Source: JANOQP01 sp044227705 (lineage in GTDB: Bacteria; Bacteroidota; Bacteroidia; Chitinophagales; Saprospiraceae). Taken from it: a stretch of 28,457 nt of DNA. The notes under the pieces are model-generated. The model saw only the letters and a program-made list of their open reading frames with translations. It ran no database searches and was not told the DNA's origin. Below are positions 15,093 through 21,483 of this stretch, one piece after another (position 1 is the stretch's first letter; each line of letters opens with the position of its first letter). Position numbers and translations under genes: made by a program. The stretch covers positions 1 to 28,457 of the forward strand of contig JBGAWE010000028.1 in the NCBI GenBank assembly GCA_044227705.1. Reading direction: 5' to 3'.

Positions 15093-16016
15093 ATGACATT
15101 GACGCTCACCCTCAACCCCGTCGTCGACAAGGCCACAACCGTCGAGCGGCTCGTTGCCGAGCAAAAGATGCGCTGCCCTGCGCCCGCCCTCGCGCCAGGC
15201 GGCGGCGGCATCAACGTCTCGCGCGGCATCGCCGAATTGGGCGGCCGGTCGCTCGTCCTGACCTCTGCGGGCGGGGCGAACGGGGAGCTTCTCCGCCAGC
15301 TTTTGGGTGAAAAGAAACTGGATTTCGACCTCGTCGAGACGCGGGCGGCGACCCGCGAGAGCTTCCTCGTCACCGACCTTTCGACGAACAGCCAGTACCG
15401 GTTCAACCCCGTCGGCGAACCGCTGACGCACGAGGAAGGCGAGCTTTTTTTGAAAAAGATAAAGGCGGCGCGGCCCGACATCCTCGTCGCCTCGGGCAGC
15501 CTGCCGCCCGGGTTGGGCGATGGTTTTTATGAAAAAATCGCCCGGCTGGCCAACCGGCTCGGCTCGCGTTTCATCCTCGACACGTCGGGCGAAGCCCTGC
15601 GACGGGCGGCCGACGAGGGCGTTTTCCTCCTGAAACCCAACCTCCCCGAACTCTGCGCCCTCGCCGGCGTGGAAAAACTGGAGCTGGACGACGTCGACGA
15701 CGCGGCCCGCGCCATCATCCACTCGGGCAAGTGCCAAGTGGTCGTCGTCTCGCTCGGCCCGGCGGGCGCGATGCTCGTCACCCGCGACGCGCACGAGCTT
15801 ATCTCGGCGCCGCCGGTCAAAAAACTGTCGACCGTCGGCGCGGGCGACTCGATGGTCGCGGGCATGGTCTGGGCCGTCGAGGCGGGGCTGGATTTCTCCA
15901 AAATGGCCCGCTGGGGCGTCGCTTGCGGCTCGGCGGCGACGATGAACCCCGGTGCCGAGCTTTTCAAAAAGGCCGACGCCGAGCGGCTTTTCGAGTGGAT
16001 CTGCCGAAAGGGTTAG
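15093..16016 (+). CDS. pfkB: 6-phosphofructokinase II (PfkB-type hexose phosphate kinase)
   Basis: A 307-residue ribokinase-fold enzyme expected to phosphorylate fructose 6-phosphate to the 1,6-bisphosphate in glycolysis, in the cytoplasm. It follows E. coli PfkB (309 residues) from end to end: MTLTLTLNPVVDKATTVE, KMRCPAPALAPGGGGINVSR (about 26-44), ILVASGSLPPG, LDTSGEALRRA, LLKPNLPEL, VVVSLGPAGAM and the signature STVGAGDSMVAG with catalytic D252. The related FruK (1-phosphofructokinase) is an alternative, but the RCPAPALAPGGGGIN and VKKLSTVGAGDSM blocks are closer to PfkB. The frame is open from 14994, but that part would translate the terminator and spacer. ATG 15093 starts at the family's first beta strand. 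lpxD follows 49 bases later. Confidence 0.87.
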   Translation: MTLTLTLNPVVDKATTVERLVAEQKMRCPAPALAPGGGGINVSRGIAELGGRSLVLTSAGGANGELLRQLLGEKKLDFDLVETRAATRESFLVTDLSTNSQYRFNPVGEPLTHEEGELFLKKIKAARPDILVASGSLPPGLGDGFYEKIARLANRLGSRFILDTSGEALRRAADEGVFLLKPNLPELCALAGVEKLELDDVDDAARAIIHSGKCQVVVVSLGPAGAMLVTRDAHELISAPPVKKLSTVGAGDSMVAGMVWAVEAGLDFSKMARWGVACGSAATMNPGAELFKKADAERLFEWICRKG

Positions 16017-16066
16017 TGCGGCCAAATCGCGAATCCCCAGCCTCCAATCCCCCTAATTTGGCCGCA
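16017..16066 (+). promoter_or_regulatory. Inverted repeat reaching into the lpxD start codon
   Basis: TGCGGCCAAAT at 16017-16027 and its exact complement ATTTGGCCGCA at 16056-16066 flank a 28-base loop. The left arm begins directly after the pfkB stop, and the right arm ends on the A of the lpxD ATG. In RNA the stem would cover the ribosome landing site. There is no T-tract after it, so it does not look like a terminator. It may control lpxD translation or protect the mRNA. Confidence 0.5.
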
Positions 16067-16995
16067 TGAAATTCCCGCATCCCATCCCCGTCTCGACGCT
16101 TTCCGAACAGCTCGGCGCGACCCTCCTCGGCGACGCGACCATCGAGGCGACAGGCATCAATGAAATCCACCAGGTCGAGCCGGGCGACGTGACCTTCAGC
16201 GACCACCCGAAGTATTTTGAAAAGAGCCTCCGCTCGGCCGCGACCGTCGTCATCTTGAACGAAAATGTCGAGCCGCCGCCGGGCAAGTGCGTCCTCGTCT
16301 GCGCCGACCCGTTTGCCGCTTTTGATGGATTGGTCCGCCGCTTCCGGCCGGGGACGAGGCTGGCCGGGCCACTCGGCCGAGGGGTGGAAATCGACCCGTC
16401 GGCCATCATCGAGCCGGGCGCGGTCGTCGCGGATTTTGTCAGAATCGGGAAAAACACGGTCGTCGGGGCCAATTCTTTCATCGGAGAACACACGACGATT
16501 GGCGACGACTGCCGCATCGGCCCGAACTCGACCATCGGCGCAGAGGCTTTTTATTTCAAAAAAACACCCGAAGGCAGCTTTCAAAAATGGGCCTGCGGCG
16601 GCCGCGCCCTCATCGCCGACCGCGTGGACATCGGCCCAGGGTGCACGGTCGCGCGGGGCGTGACGGGCGATACCGTCATCGGCGAGGGGACGAAAATCGA
16701 TGCGCAGTGCCACCTCGGCCACGAGGTCAAAATCGGACGAAACTGCCTCCTCGCCGCGCAGGTCGGCATCGCGGGCAACACGGTCGTCGGCGACGGCGTG
16801 GTGATTTTCGGGCAGGTCGGCATCGCCCAAAACTTGACCATCGGCGACGGGGCGGTCATCTCGGCGAAGTCCGGTGTTTCCAAAAACCTGGAAGGCGGGC
16901 GGGCCTATTTCGGCATCCCGGCGGAGGAGATCCGTGTCAAGCAGCGCGAGCTGGCGGCCCTCCGGCAGCTTCCCGAGCTGTTGAAAAAAGGTTGA
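16066..16995 (+). CDS. lpxD: UDP-3-O-acylglucosamine N-acyltransferase (LpxD), lipid A synthesis
   Basis: LpxD adds the N-linked hydroxyacyl chain to UDP-3-O-acylglucosamine in the third step of lipid A synthesis, in the cytoplasm. The 309-residue protein has the N-terminal uridine-binding domain (about 1-100, VEPGDVTFSDHPKYFEKSLR) and then a left-handed beta-helix made of hexapeptide repeats (about 105-275, runs such as IGKNTVVGANSFIGEHTTIG). The candidate catalytic histidine is H219 in QCHLGHEVKIG, where E. coli has QIAHNV. It is somewhat shorter than E. coli LpxD (341). Many Bacteroidota carry a second LpxD-like gene, and I cannot tell which copy this is. ATG at 16066 fits, and an 11-bp inverted repeat ends on it. 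Confidence 0.88.
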   Translation: MKFPHPIPVSTLSEQLGATLLGDATIEATGINEIHQVEPGDVTFSDHPKYFEKSLRSAATVVILNENVEPPPGKCVLVCADPFAAFDGLVRRFRPGTRLAGPLGRGVEIDPSAIIEPGAVVADFVRIGKNTVVGANSFIGEHTTIGDDCRIGPNSTIGAEAFYFKKTPEGSFQKWACGGRALIADRVDIGPGCTVARGVTGDTVIGEGTKIDAQCHLGHEVKIGRNCLLAAQVGIAGNTVVGDGVVIFGQVGIAQNLTIGDGAVISAKSGVSKNLEGGRAYFGIPAEEIRVKQRELAALRQLPELLKKG

Positions 16996-17052
16996 ACGAG
17001 ACCTGCTTTTCTCATAAAACAAAAGCTTTTCGGGCAAAAACGGACCGAGGGG

Positions 17053-17060
17053 TAGCTTCG
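17053..17060 (+). promoter_or_regulatory. Candidate -7 box of the ion channel-porin-cutC run
   Basis: TAGCTTCG is one base from the TAnnTTTG consensus and ends 21 bases before the ATG at 17082, in the 86-bp gap after lpxD. A TTTTC lies about 21 bases upstream in place of the expected TTG. The call rests on position and on the resemblance to two other upstream octamers in the window. Confidence 0.3.
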
Positions 17061-17081
17061 CCCCCAAAACTGCACTATCCG

Positions 17082-18053
17082 ATGCCCAACAAATCCCGCC
17101 TCCTCCTGCTCGCCCTCTGCCTTTGCGGCACCCCGCTTTTCGGGCAGAAGGACACGGCCAAGATCGGCGTCTTCGTCACCAACCTCTATGACTTCAACAT
17201 CGCCGACGGCAGCTATGTAGCCGAGTTTTGGACGTGGGCCTTGTTCCGCAACGACTCGCTCGACTTCGACAACCGGCAGGAGGTGACGAACTCGAAAAAG
17301 AGTGCCTTCTCCAACGGCTCGCGCGAGAAAAAAGGCGGCCTCAACTGGTCGCAGCAGAAGTGTACGACCGCTGTCATCTACGATTGGGACGTGCGCAACT
17401 TCCCTTTCGACCGTCAGCGGCTGATGCTCTCCATTGAGGATGCGCTGGCCGACACCTCCGCGCTCGTCTACCTCGCCGACACGGCAAACTCCCGCGTAAA
17501 CGCGGCGCTCTCGCTCGACGAGTGGGACATCGACGGCTTCACCTCCGAGGCCGGGGCGACCACCTACAACACCACCTACGGCGACCCCGAGCTGGTCGGG
17601 TCGAGCGCCTACCCGGTCTTCAAGGCCAGCATCGGGCTGACGCGCAAGCACTGCTGGACACAGTTCTGGAAGCTGGTGACTGGCGTATATGTGGCGTTTC
17701 TCATCTCCATCCTCGTGTTCTGGATACAGCCGCCGCAGCTCGACACGCGCATTGGGCTGGCCGTCGGCGGCCTGTTCGCGGCGGTGGGCAACAAGTACAT
17801 CGTGGAGAACATCGTCCCGACGACGACGCAGACGACGATGATAGACCTCATCCACATGACCACCTTCGCGGCCATCCTGCTCATCGTCTTCGCCACCGTC
17901 TACCTTTCGCGGCTCGAGCACATGGGCCAGCCCGAGCGGTCGGCGCGGCTCGAAAAGCGCGCGGCCTGGCTCATCTTGGCGGGCTACGCCGTGCTCAACG
18001 TCTTCTTCGTGCTGCACGCGCTGGCACTCAAGGGCCAGAGCGCTTTCCTCTGA
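17082..18053 (+). CDS. Probable pentameric ligand-gated ion channel (Cys-loop receptor-like, prokaryotic)
   Basis: A 323-residue inner-membrane protein with a signal peptide (1-21, LLLLALCLCGTPLFG) and an extracellular/periplasmic domain of about 175 residues. That domain holds WDVRNFPFDRQRLMLSIED (102-120), where the FPFD-x-Q core matches the signature loop of GLIC/ELIC and animal receptors. Four membrane segments follow: M1 about 199-216, ending in FWIQP; M2 about 222-240; M3 about 254-276; M4 about 294-313. The M2-M3 link VENIVPTTTQTTMIDLIHMT resembles VETNLPKTPYMTYTGAI of GLIC. M1 lacks the usual proline. Ion selectivity and ligand are unknown. ATG at 17082 is chosen because the signal peptide starts there. 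The next gene follows after 27 bases. Confidence 0.72.
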   Translation: MPNKSRLLLLALCLCGTPLFGQKDTAKIGVFVTNLYDFNIADGSYVAEFWTWALFRNDSLDFDNRQEVTNSKKSAFSNGSREKKGGLNWSQQKCTTAVIYDWDVRNFPFDRQRLMLSIEDALADTSALVYLADTANSRVNAALSLDEWDIDGFTSEAGATTYNTTYGDPELVGSSAYPVFKASIGLTRKHCWTQFWKLVTGVYVAFLISILVFWIQPPQLDTRIGLAVGGLFAAVGNKYIVENIVPTTTQTTMIDLIHMTTFAAILLIVFATVYLSRLEHMGQPERSARLEKRAAWLILAGYAVLNVFFVLHALALKGQSAFL

Positions 18054-18080
18054 TTTGGGGTGAAGCCCCCGTCCTTTTTT

Positions 18081-19127
18081 ATGAAAAGCCACCTCTTCCT
18101 GCTTTCCGTGCTCCTGCTCTGGGCCTCGGCCGCCCGTTCGCAGAGCGTGCCGGAAGACTCCGCGGTGGCCAAAAAGAACTGGGCCTTCTCCGCCACCGCC
18201 AACATCGACGCGGCTTTTGCCTTCGACCTCAACAGGGCCACCTCGCTCACTTCGCCCGGCCTGCGCCACGCCCGCCCGACCCTCGGCTGGGCCAACGCCA
18301 TCCTGACCGCCACCCGCCGCCGCGCCGAGCTGACGGCCGACCTCATCTACGGCCCGCGCGCCGACTTTTTTTACCCCTACGACGGCCGGGCCGGGCGACT
18401 CGTCAACCAGCTTTTCGTGAAATACAGGTTCACAGACCGCCTCGCCCTCTCGGTCGGCAACCTCACCACGACGTTCAACAGCGAGCTGTCGGTGCCCTTC
18501 GCGAACTTCACCTACACCAATTCGCTCGTCTACAACGTCATCCCTTCGGGCTACTCGGGCGCGATGGCCGACATCGGGCTGAACGGTAACTGGACGACCA
18601 AGCTCGGCCTCCTCGGCGACTCGGGTCGGAAGTGGGAGCCGCACTTCCGGCCGCACGCCCTCCTCTCGCTCAACCGCGAGACGGGCTCGGCCTCCCTCAC
18701 CTTCGACCTGATTTCGGGCAACGACGGCGACTCGACCCGCTACTCGATGGCCGACTGCTACGCAACCTTCCATATTTCAGAGAAACTCGACCTCGGCGCC
18801 CTCGTCCACGCCGCTTCCGACAACCGCTTTGACGGCATCAACTCTACTTGGGCGGGCGCGACCGTTTTCGGCCGCTGCGGCCTTCGCCGTTGGCTCGACC
18901 TCGGGGCGCGGGCCGAGTTCTTCGGCGACCCCGACGGCTTTGCCTTCGGCGAGAAGGCCGACCGGGTGGTGGGCGGGGCGGTGTGCCTTAAGTTCAAGTT
19001 TTGGAAATTCGCCGTCGCGCCCGAGGTGCGCGTCTTCAAGGCCCGGCGTCCCATCTTTCCCGAAAGGAAATCGGGCGTGGCCGACCACGAGACGGTCTTT
19101 TTGGTCGCGGCGATGGCCGAATTTTAA
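18081..19127 (+). CDS. Outer-membrane beta-barrel porin, OmpL-like (BBP2 type)
   Basis: A 348-residue protein with a clear signal peptide (MKSHLFLLSVLLLWASAARSQ) and alternating-residue beta strands throughout, for example AELTADLIYGPRADFFYP, LFVKYRFTDRLALSVGNLTT and VFGRCGLRRWLDLGARAEFF. It ends with the strand ETVFLVAAMAEF, closing in an aromatic residue as barrels do. The pattern of paired strands with NLTTTFNSELSVPFANFTYTNSLVYN resembles the putative beta-barrel porin-2 family. It probably lets small solutes cross the outer membrane. ATG at 18081 is preferred over GTG at 18060. It lies between the ion-channel gene and cutC and is likely cotranscribed with them. Confidence 0.75.
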   Translation: MKSHLFLLSVLLLWASAARSQSVPEDSAVAKKNWAFSATANIDAAFAFDLNRATSLTSPGLRHARPTLGWANAILTATRRRAELTADLIYGPRADFFYPYDGRAGRLVNQLFVKYRFTDRLALSVGNLTTTFNSELSVPFANFTYTNSLVYNVIPSGYSGAMADIGLNGNWTTKLGLLGDSGRKWEPHFRPHALLSLNRETGSASLTFDLISGNDGDSTRYSMADCYATFHISEKLDLGALVHAASDNRFDGINSTWAGATVFGRCGLRRWLDLGARAEFFGDPDGFAFGEKADRVVGGAVCLKFKFWKFAVAPEVRVFKARRPIFPERKSGVADHETVFLVAAMAEF

Positions 19128-19142
19128 ACCCGCTTCAATAAA

Positions 19143-19853
19143 ATGAAACTCGAAGTCTGTGCCGCCAACCTCGCCTCCGCCCTCGCCGCCGAACGGGGCG
19201 GGGCCGACCGCATCGAGCTTTGCTCGGCCTTGCCGCTGGGCGGCCTGACGCCTGGGCCTGGGCTTATCGAGGAGGTCGTCGGGCGACTGGGCATCCCGGT
19301 TTTTGCGCTCGTCCGGCCGCGCGAGGGCGGGTTCGTCTATTCAAAAGAGGAGGTCAGGCAGATGGTCGCCGACGTCCTTTTTTGCAAAAAAGCAGGCTGC
19401 GCGGGCGTGGTCGTCGGCGCGATGACGGGCGACGGACGGCTCGACGAAGTTGTTTTGAGAGAACTTTTCGCCGCCGCCGCCGGGATGGGAATCGTCTGTC
19501 ACCGCGCCTTTGATTTTGTGAAAGACCCGTCGGCCGCGCTCGAGGTTTTGATTGAAATAGGCTTTTCCCGCGTCCTCACGAGCGGCGGCGCGGCGACGGC
19601 GATGGAGGGCAAGTCATTGATTTTCAATCTTTTAAAACAATCAGCCGGACAAATCGAGGTTATGCCCGGCAGCGGCATCCGGCCGTCGAACATCCGCGAG
19701 CTGGCGGTGGCGACGGGGGCGCGGTCGTTCCATTTTTCGGCGACGAGGATGGTCGGAAACGTTGTTGCCGAGCTGCCCGGATTGGAAAGCGGTTGGCTGG
19801 AGACGGATGAGGAGGTCGTCCGCGCGGCGCGGCTGGCACTGGCCGGGCTGTGA
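19143..19853 (+). CDS. cutC: CutC family protein (copper homeostasis)
   Basis: A 236-residue cytoplasmic TIM-barrel protein. Family blocks are MKLEVCAANLASALAAERGG, ADRIELCSALPLGGLTPG, VFALVRPREGGFVYS, GCAGVVVGAMTGDGRLD, CHRAFDFVKDP and LTSGGAATAMEG, then VMPGSGIRPSNI and FHFSATR. The length matches the family (about 240). Copper handling was the original proposal from E. coli genetics; the biochemical activity is not settled. It starts 15 bases after the porin stop, so it is the third gene of that run. Its stop is followed at once by a palindromic repeat and the convergent membrane-protein gene. Confidence 0.92.
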   Translation: MKLEVCAANLASALAAERGGADRIELCSALPLGGLTPGPGLIEEVVGRLGIPVFALVRPREGGFVYSKEEVRQMVADVLFCKKAGCAGVVVGAMTGDGRLDEVVLRELFAAAAGMGIVCHRAFDFVKDPSAALEVLIEIGFSRVLTSGGAATAMEGKSLIFNLLKQSAGQIEVMPGSGIRPSNIRELAVATGARSFHFSATRMVGNVVAELPGLESGWLETDEEVVRAARLALAGL

Positions 19854-19856
19854 TAT

Positions 19857-19882
19857 GGAGGCGCGATGCGTCGCGTCTCTAC
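19857..19882. repeat. Palindromic dispersed-type repeat between convergent genes
   Basis: GAGGCGCGA and TCGCGTCTC form a 9-bp stem (one G-T pair) around TGCG, followed by TAC. The sequence resembles the GTAGAGACGCGAT...CGCGTCTCTAC palindrome that I recall as highly repeated in cyanobacteria and some Bacteroidota. It fills the gap after cutC and supplies the TAG stop codon of the minus-strand gene. It may also serve as a terminator, though no T-tract follows. Confidence 0.55.
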
Positions 19883-20562
19883 AGGCCCTTCAGGTCCTGC
19901 GGCCGCAGGCCCAGTTTTTTCGTGAAATACATGATCACCGGCACGAGCAGCACGGTCGGCAACAGGAACTGCAAGAGCGGGTGCAGCCATTCGCTCGTCG
20001 TGTTGACCAGAAAGGCGGTGTTCGAGGCGATGAAAGCGCCCATCATGCCAGAGACGTGTTTGCGGTACCATAGGCGCGGGTCGGCGTTCGGGCCTTTCGA
20101 GATGACGCGCCGGTAGTCGCGGCCGAGCAGCGCGGTGCCGAGGCCGAAGGCGGTGAACAGGATGCCGAGCGTCAGCCCGCCTTCTTTCGTGAAATAGAAA
20201 ACACCGGTGCCGACCATCGCCAGTCCGGTCAGAAAGGCCGACCATATAATAAAGGTGTCAGCGGGGCCGGGCTGGGCGCGGCGCATCCGAAAACGCATCG
20301 AGCGGACGGCCTTCGCCACACCGAGGATGGTGAACAATGCGATTCCCGCGAGGAACTGGAAAAACGGCTTCTCCGGCCGCATGGCAAACCCGAAGAGGGC
20401 TGAAAGGCAAACCCACGCCATGCTCCATTGGAAGACCTGCCCGAAGAGGCGGTGCTGGCGCGGCCGCCGGAAGTTGAACCAGATGGCGACCGGGCCGACG
20501 ACGAGCGTGCCGACCCCGGCGGCGACGTGGAGGATGCGGATGAGGGAGTGGAAGTTGTCCAT
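19879..20562 (-). CDS. Multi-pass membrane protein, DUF2306-like
   Basis: A 227-residue inner-membrane protein with about seven hydrophobic segments. It opens with MDNFHSLIRILHVAAGVGTL and VVGPVAIWFNFRRPRQHRLFG and later has RKHVSGMMGAFIASNTAFLV. The histidine in the first segment (H12), an H-R-x-x-G in the second loop and a late histidine (KHVSGMMGAF) recall the DUF2306 membrane family, but the match is from memory and not certain. Function is unknown. Paired intramembrane histidines could bind haem, which is speculation. ATG at 20562 is chosen; the open frame upstream to 20820 is non-coding in character. Its stop is contributed by a palindromic repeat, and it converges on cutC. Confidence 0.7.
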   Translation of the reverse strand: MDNFHSLIRILHVAAGVGTLVVGPVAIWFNFRRPRQHRLFGQVFQWSMAWVCLSALFGFAMRPEKPFFQFLAGIALFTILGVAKAVRSMRFRMRRAQPGPADTFIIWSAFLTGLAMVGTGVFYFTKEGGLTLGILFTAFGLGTALLGRDYRRVISKGPNADPRLWYRKHVSGMMGAFIASNTAFLVNTTSEWLHPLLQFLLPTVLLVPVIMYFTKKLGLRPQDLKGL

Positions 20563-20855
20563 TTGAGAAGGCAAAAGTTGAAAGACAAAAACTGGGGTCC
20601 TCGATTGGCGGCGAAAATTGAGTAGGCGGGCGACGGGCGCGGCTTTTTTTCGACAAAGAGCCGACGGTCGGCGGACGGGCTGCTTTTTTTCAAAAAACCG
20701 GGTTCGAGCAGCCCGGCGGCTGCGGAGTTTTTGAGCAGATTTCAATTGTGCGGTTTCGTCAAAACCGTTGATTGTCAGCGAGTTGGCTGCTGTTTCCTTT
20801 TTAAAAAAGTCTTGTTTCAAAAAACTTGGCCGTCACGTCAAGGCCGTCCGGCCGA

Positions 20856-20886
20856 TTGCCCTGCGGGTAACACGCAGGCACCTTTG
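20856..20886 (+). promoter_or_regulatory. Candidate promoter of the KGG peptide genes
   Basis: TTG at 20856-20858, a 20-base spacer and CACCTTTG at 20879-20886 match TTG-N17-23-TAnnTTTG except for the first base of the -7 box. The box ends 70 bases before the first peptide ATG. The spacer is almost filled by the inverted repeat at 20860-20878. Confidence 0.5.
20860..20878 (+). promoter_or_regulatory. Inverted repeat inside the promoter spacer, possible operator
   Basis: CCTGCG (20860-20865) and CGCAGG (20873-20878) form a perfect 6-bp dyad with a 7-base centre. It lies exactly between the -33 and -7 elements. A dimeric repressor or activator bound there would control access of RNA polymerase. 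The regulator is not identified. Confidence 0.4.
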
Positions 20887-20956
20887 TTGTGACAAACAGG
20901 ACAACGAAAGCAGGCACGCGATTTATTCCTCTTCACTTTCAACACGCTTTACCAAT

Positions 20957-21121
20957 ATGAAAAAGGTCAGCCTTTTCGACAAGTTCTCCCAGAAGGAAAC
21001 CCTTCCCACCGCGCAGGCCGCTCGGGTCAAAGGCGGCGACGACAAGCGCCCGCCCATCTCGCTTCCTGTTCCGACCCCGATTCCGACGCCCAACGGCATC
21101 ATCCAAAACCTGCTGTCATAG
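20957..21121 (+). CDS. KGG-leader small peptide 1 (putative secreted signal or natural-product precursor)
   Basis: A 54-residue peptide. Its first 27 residues (MKKVSLFDKFSQKETLPTAQ, then AARVKGG) form an amphipathic leader ending in a double glycine. Such leaders in Bacteroidota are, in known systems, cut by the C39 peptidase of an ABC exporter. The remaining 27 residues begin DDKRPP and continue as a proline-rich tail with no cysteine (SLPVPTPIPTPNG, then IIQNLLS). The paralogue at 21180 shares the leader and the first six tail residues, and the rest diverges. Neither a modifying enzyme nor an exporter is in the window. The ATG follows a candidate promoter, and the two peptides end at a shared strong terminator before a sensor kinase. 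A real small gene is very likely because the duplicate conserves the protein with silent changes. Confidence 0.78.
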   Translation: MKKVSLFDKFSQKETLPTAQAARVKGGDDKRPPISLPVPTPIPTPNGIIQNLLS

Positions 21122-21179
21122 TCGGTCAAAACCCCACACCGGCCTTTTCAACCTTCAACTTCACATGAACATTTCCACG

Positions 21180-21350
21180 ATGAATAAAGTCAGCCTTCTC
21201 GACAAGTTCTCTTCCAAAGAAACCCTTTCCACCCTCCAGGCGGCCCGACTCAAAGGCGGCGACGACAAGCGGCCGCCCCTCGGCCTGCCGAACCCCGGCC
21301 CGCGCCCCAACGGCAACCAGACCGCGCTGGGCAACAACAACCAGCAGTGA
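21180..21350 (+). CDS. KGG-leader small peptide 2 (paralogue of peptide 1)
   Basis: A 56-residue peptide beginning MNKVSLLDKFSSKETLSTLQ, AARLKGG. It is identical to peptide 1 at 21 of the 27 leader positions and also shares DDKRPP. The tail then differs: LGLPNPGPRPNGNQ and TALGNNNQQ, again rich in Pro, Asn and Gly, without Cys. An upstream in-frame ATG at 21165 would add MNIST, but ATG 21180 aligns with the paralogue's start. Conserved leader with a variable tail is what one sees in families of secreted toxins, lanthipeptide-like precursors and signalling peptides. The lack of Cys and few Ser/Thr argue against lanthionines. It lies 58 bases after peptide 1 and 52 bases before the terminator stem. 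Confidence 0.78.
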   Translation: MNKVSLLDKFSSKETLSTLQAARLKGGDDKRPPLGLPNPGPRPNGNQTALGNNNQQ

Positions 21351-21402
21351 TTGGACCGGGCGACTTGCCCACGAGGCCCCCGGACGGCCTCCCCAAGAAG
21401 AC

Positions 21403-21454
21403 GGCCCGGCCTCGCCGCACTCTTTTCGAGGAGGGCGAGTCCGGGCCTTTTTTT
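21403..21454 (+). terminator. Intrinsic terminator after the KGG peptides
   Basis: A 14-bp stem with a single mismatch (GGCCCGGCCTCGCC at 21403-21416 against GGCGAGTCCGGGCC at 21434-21447) is followed at once by seven T. It ends 29 bases before the sensor-kinase ATG. It should stop most transcripts from the peptide promoter. Confidence 0.88.
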
Positions 21455-21483
21455 GCAACTGCCCCTGAAATTGTTTTGCTGTG

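Larger units (their letters stand above)
20563..20956. other. Divergent intergenic region before the KGG peptides
   Basis: This is 394 bp of non-coding sequence between the minus-strand membrane protein and the first KGG peptide. It contains two T/A-rich palindromic stretches (one at 20677-20714 with arms GGGCTGCT and AGCAGCCC) and the candidate promoter with its inverted repeat at 20856-20886. A smaller TTTGT/ACAAA inverted repeat lies at 20883-20896. No clear minus-strand TAnnTTTG promoter is seen, and no further open frame looks coding. Confidence 0.5.

Noticed and set aside
16905..18773. 622-codon minus-strand open frame opposite the ion channel and porin
   Set aside because: Antisense shadow spanning two real plus-strand genes; low-complexity Arg/Glu/Gly/Val translation without domain motifs.
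20677..20714. Inverted repeat with arms GGGCTGCT and AGCAGCCC around a T/A-rich centre as a terminator
   Set aside because: It lies upstream of, not after, the flanking genes, and no T-tract follows the stem on either strand. Left as an unexplained palindrome.
20957..21350. Lanthipeptide or thiopeptide biosynthetic cluster
   Set aside because: The peptide tails contain no cysteine and few Ser/Thr, and no cyclase, dehydratase, radical-SAM or ATP-grasp enzyme is present in the window.
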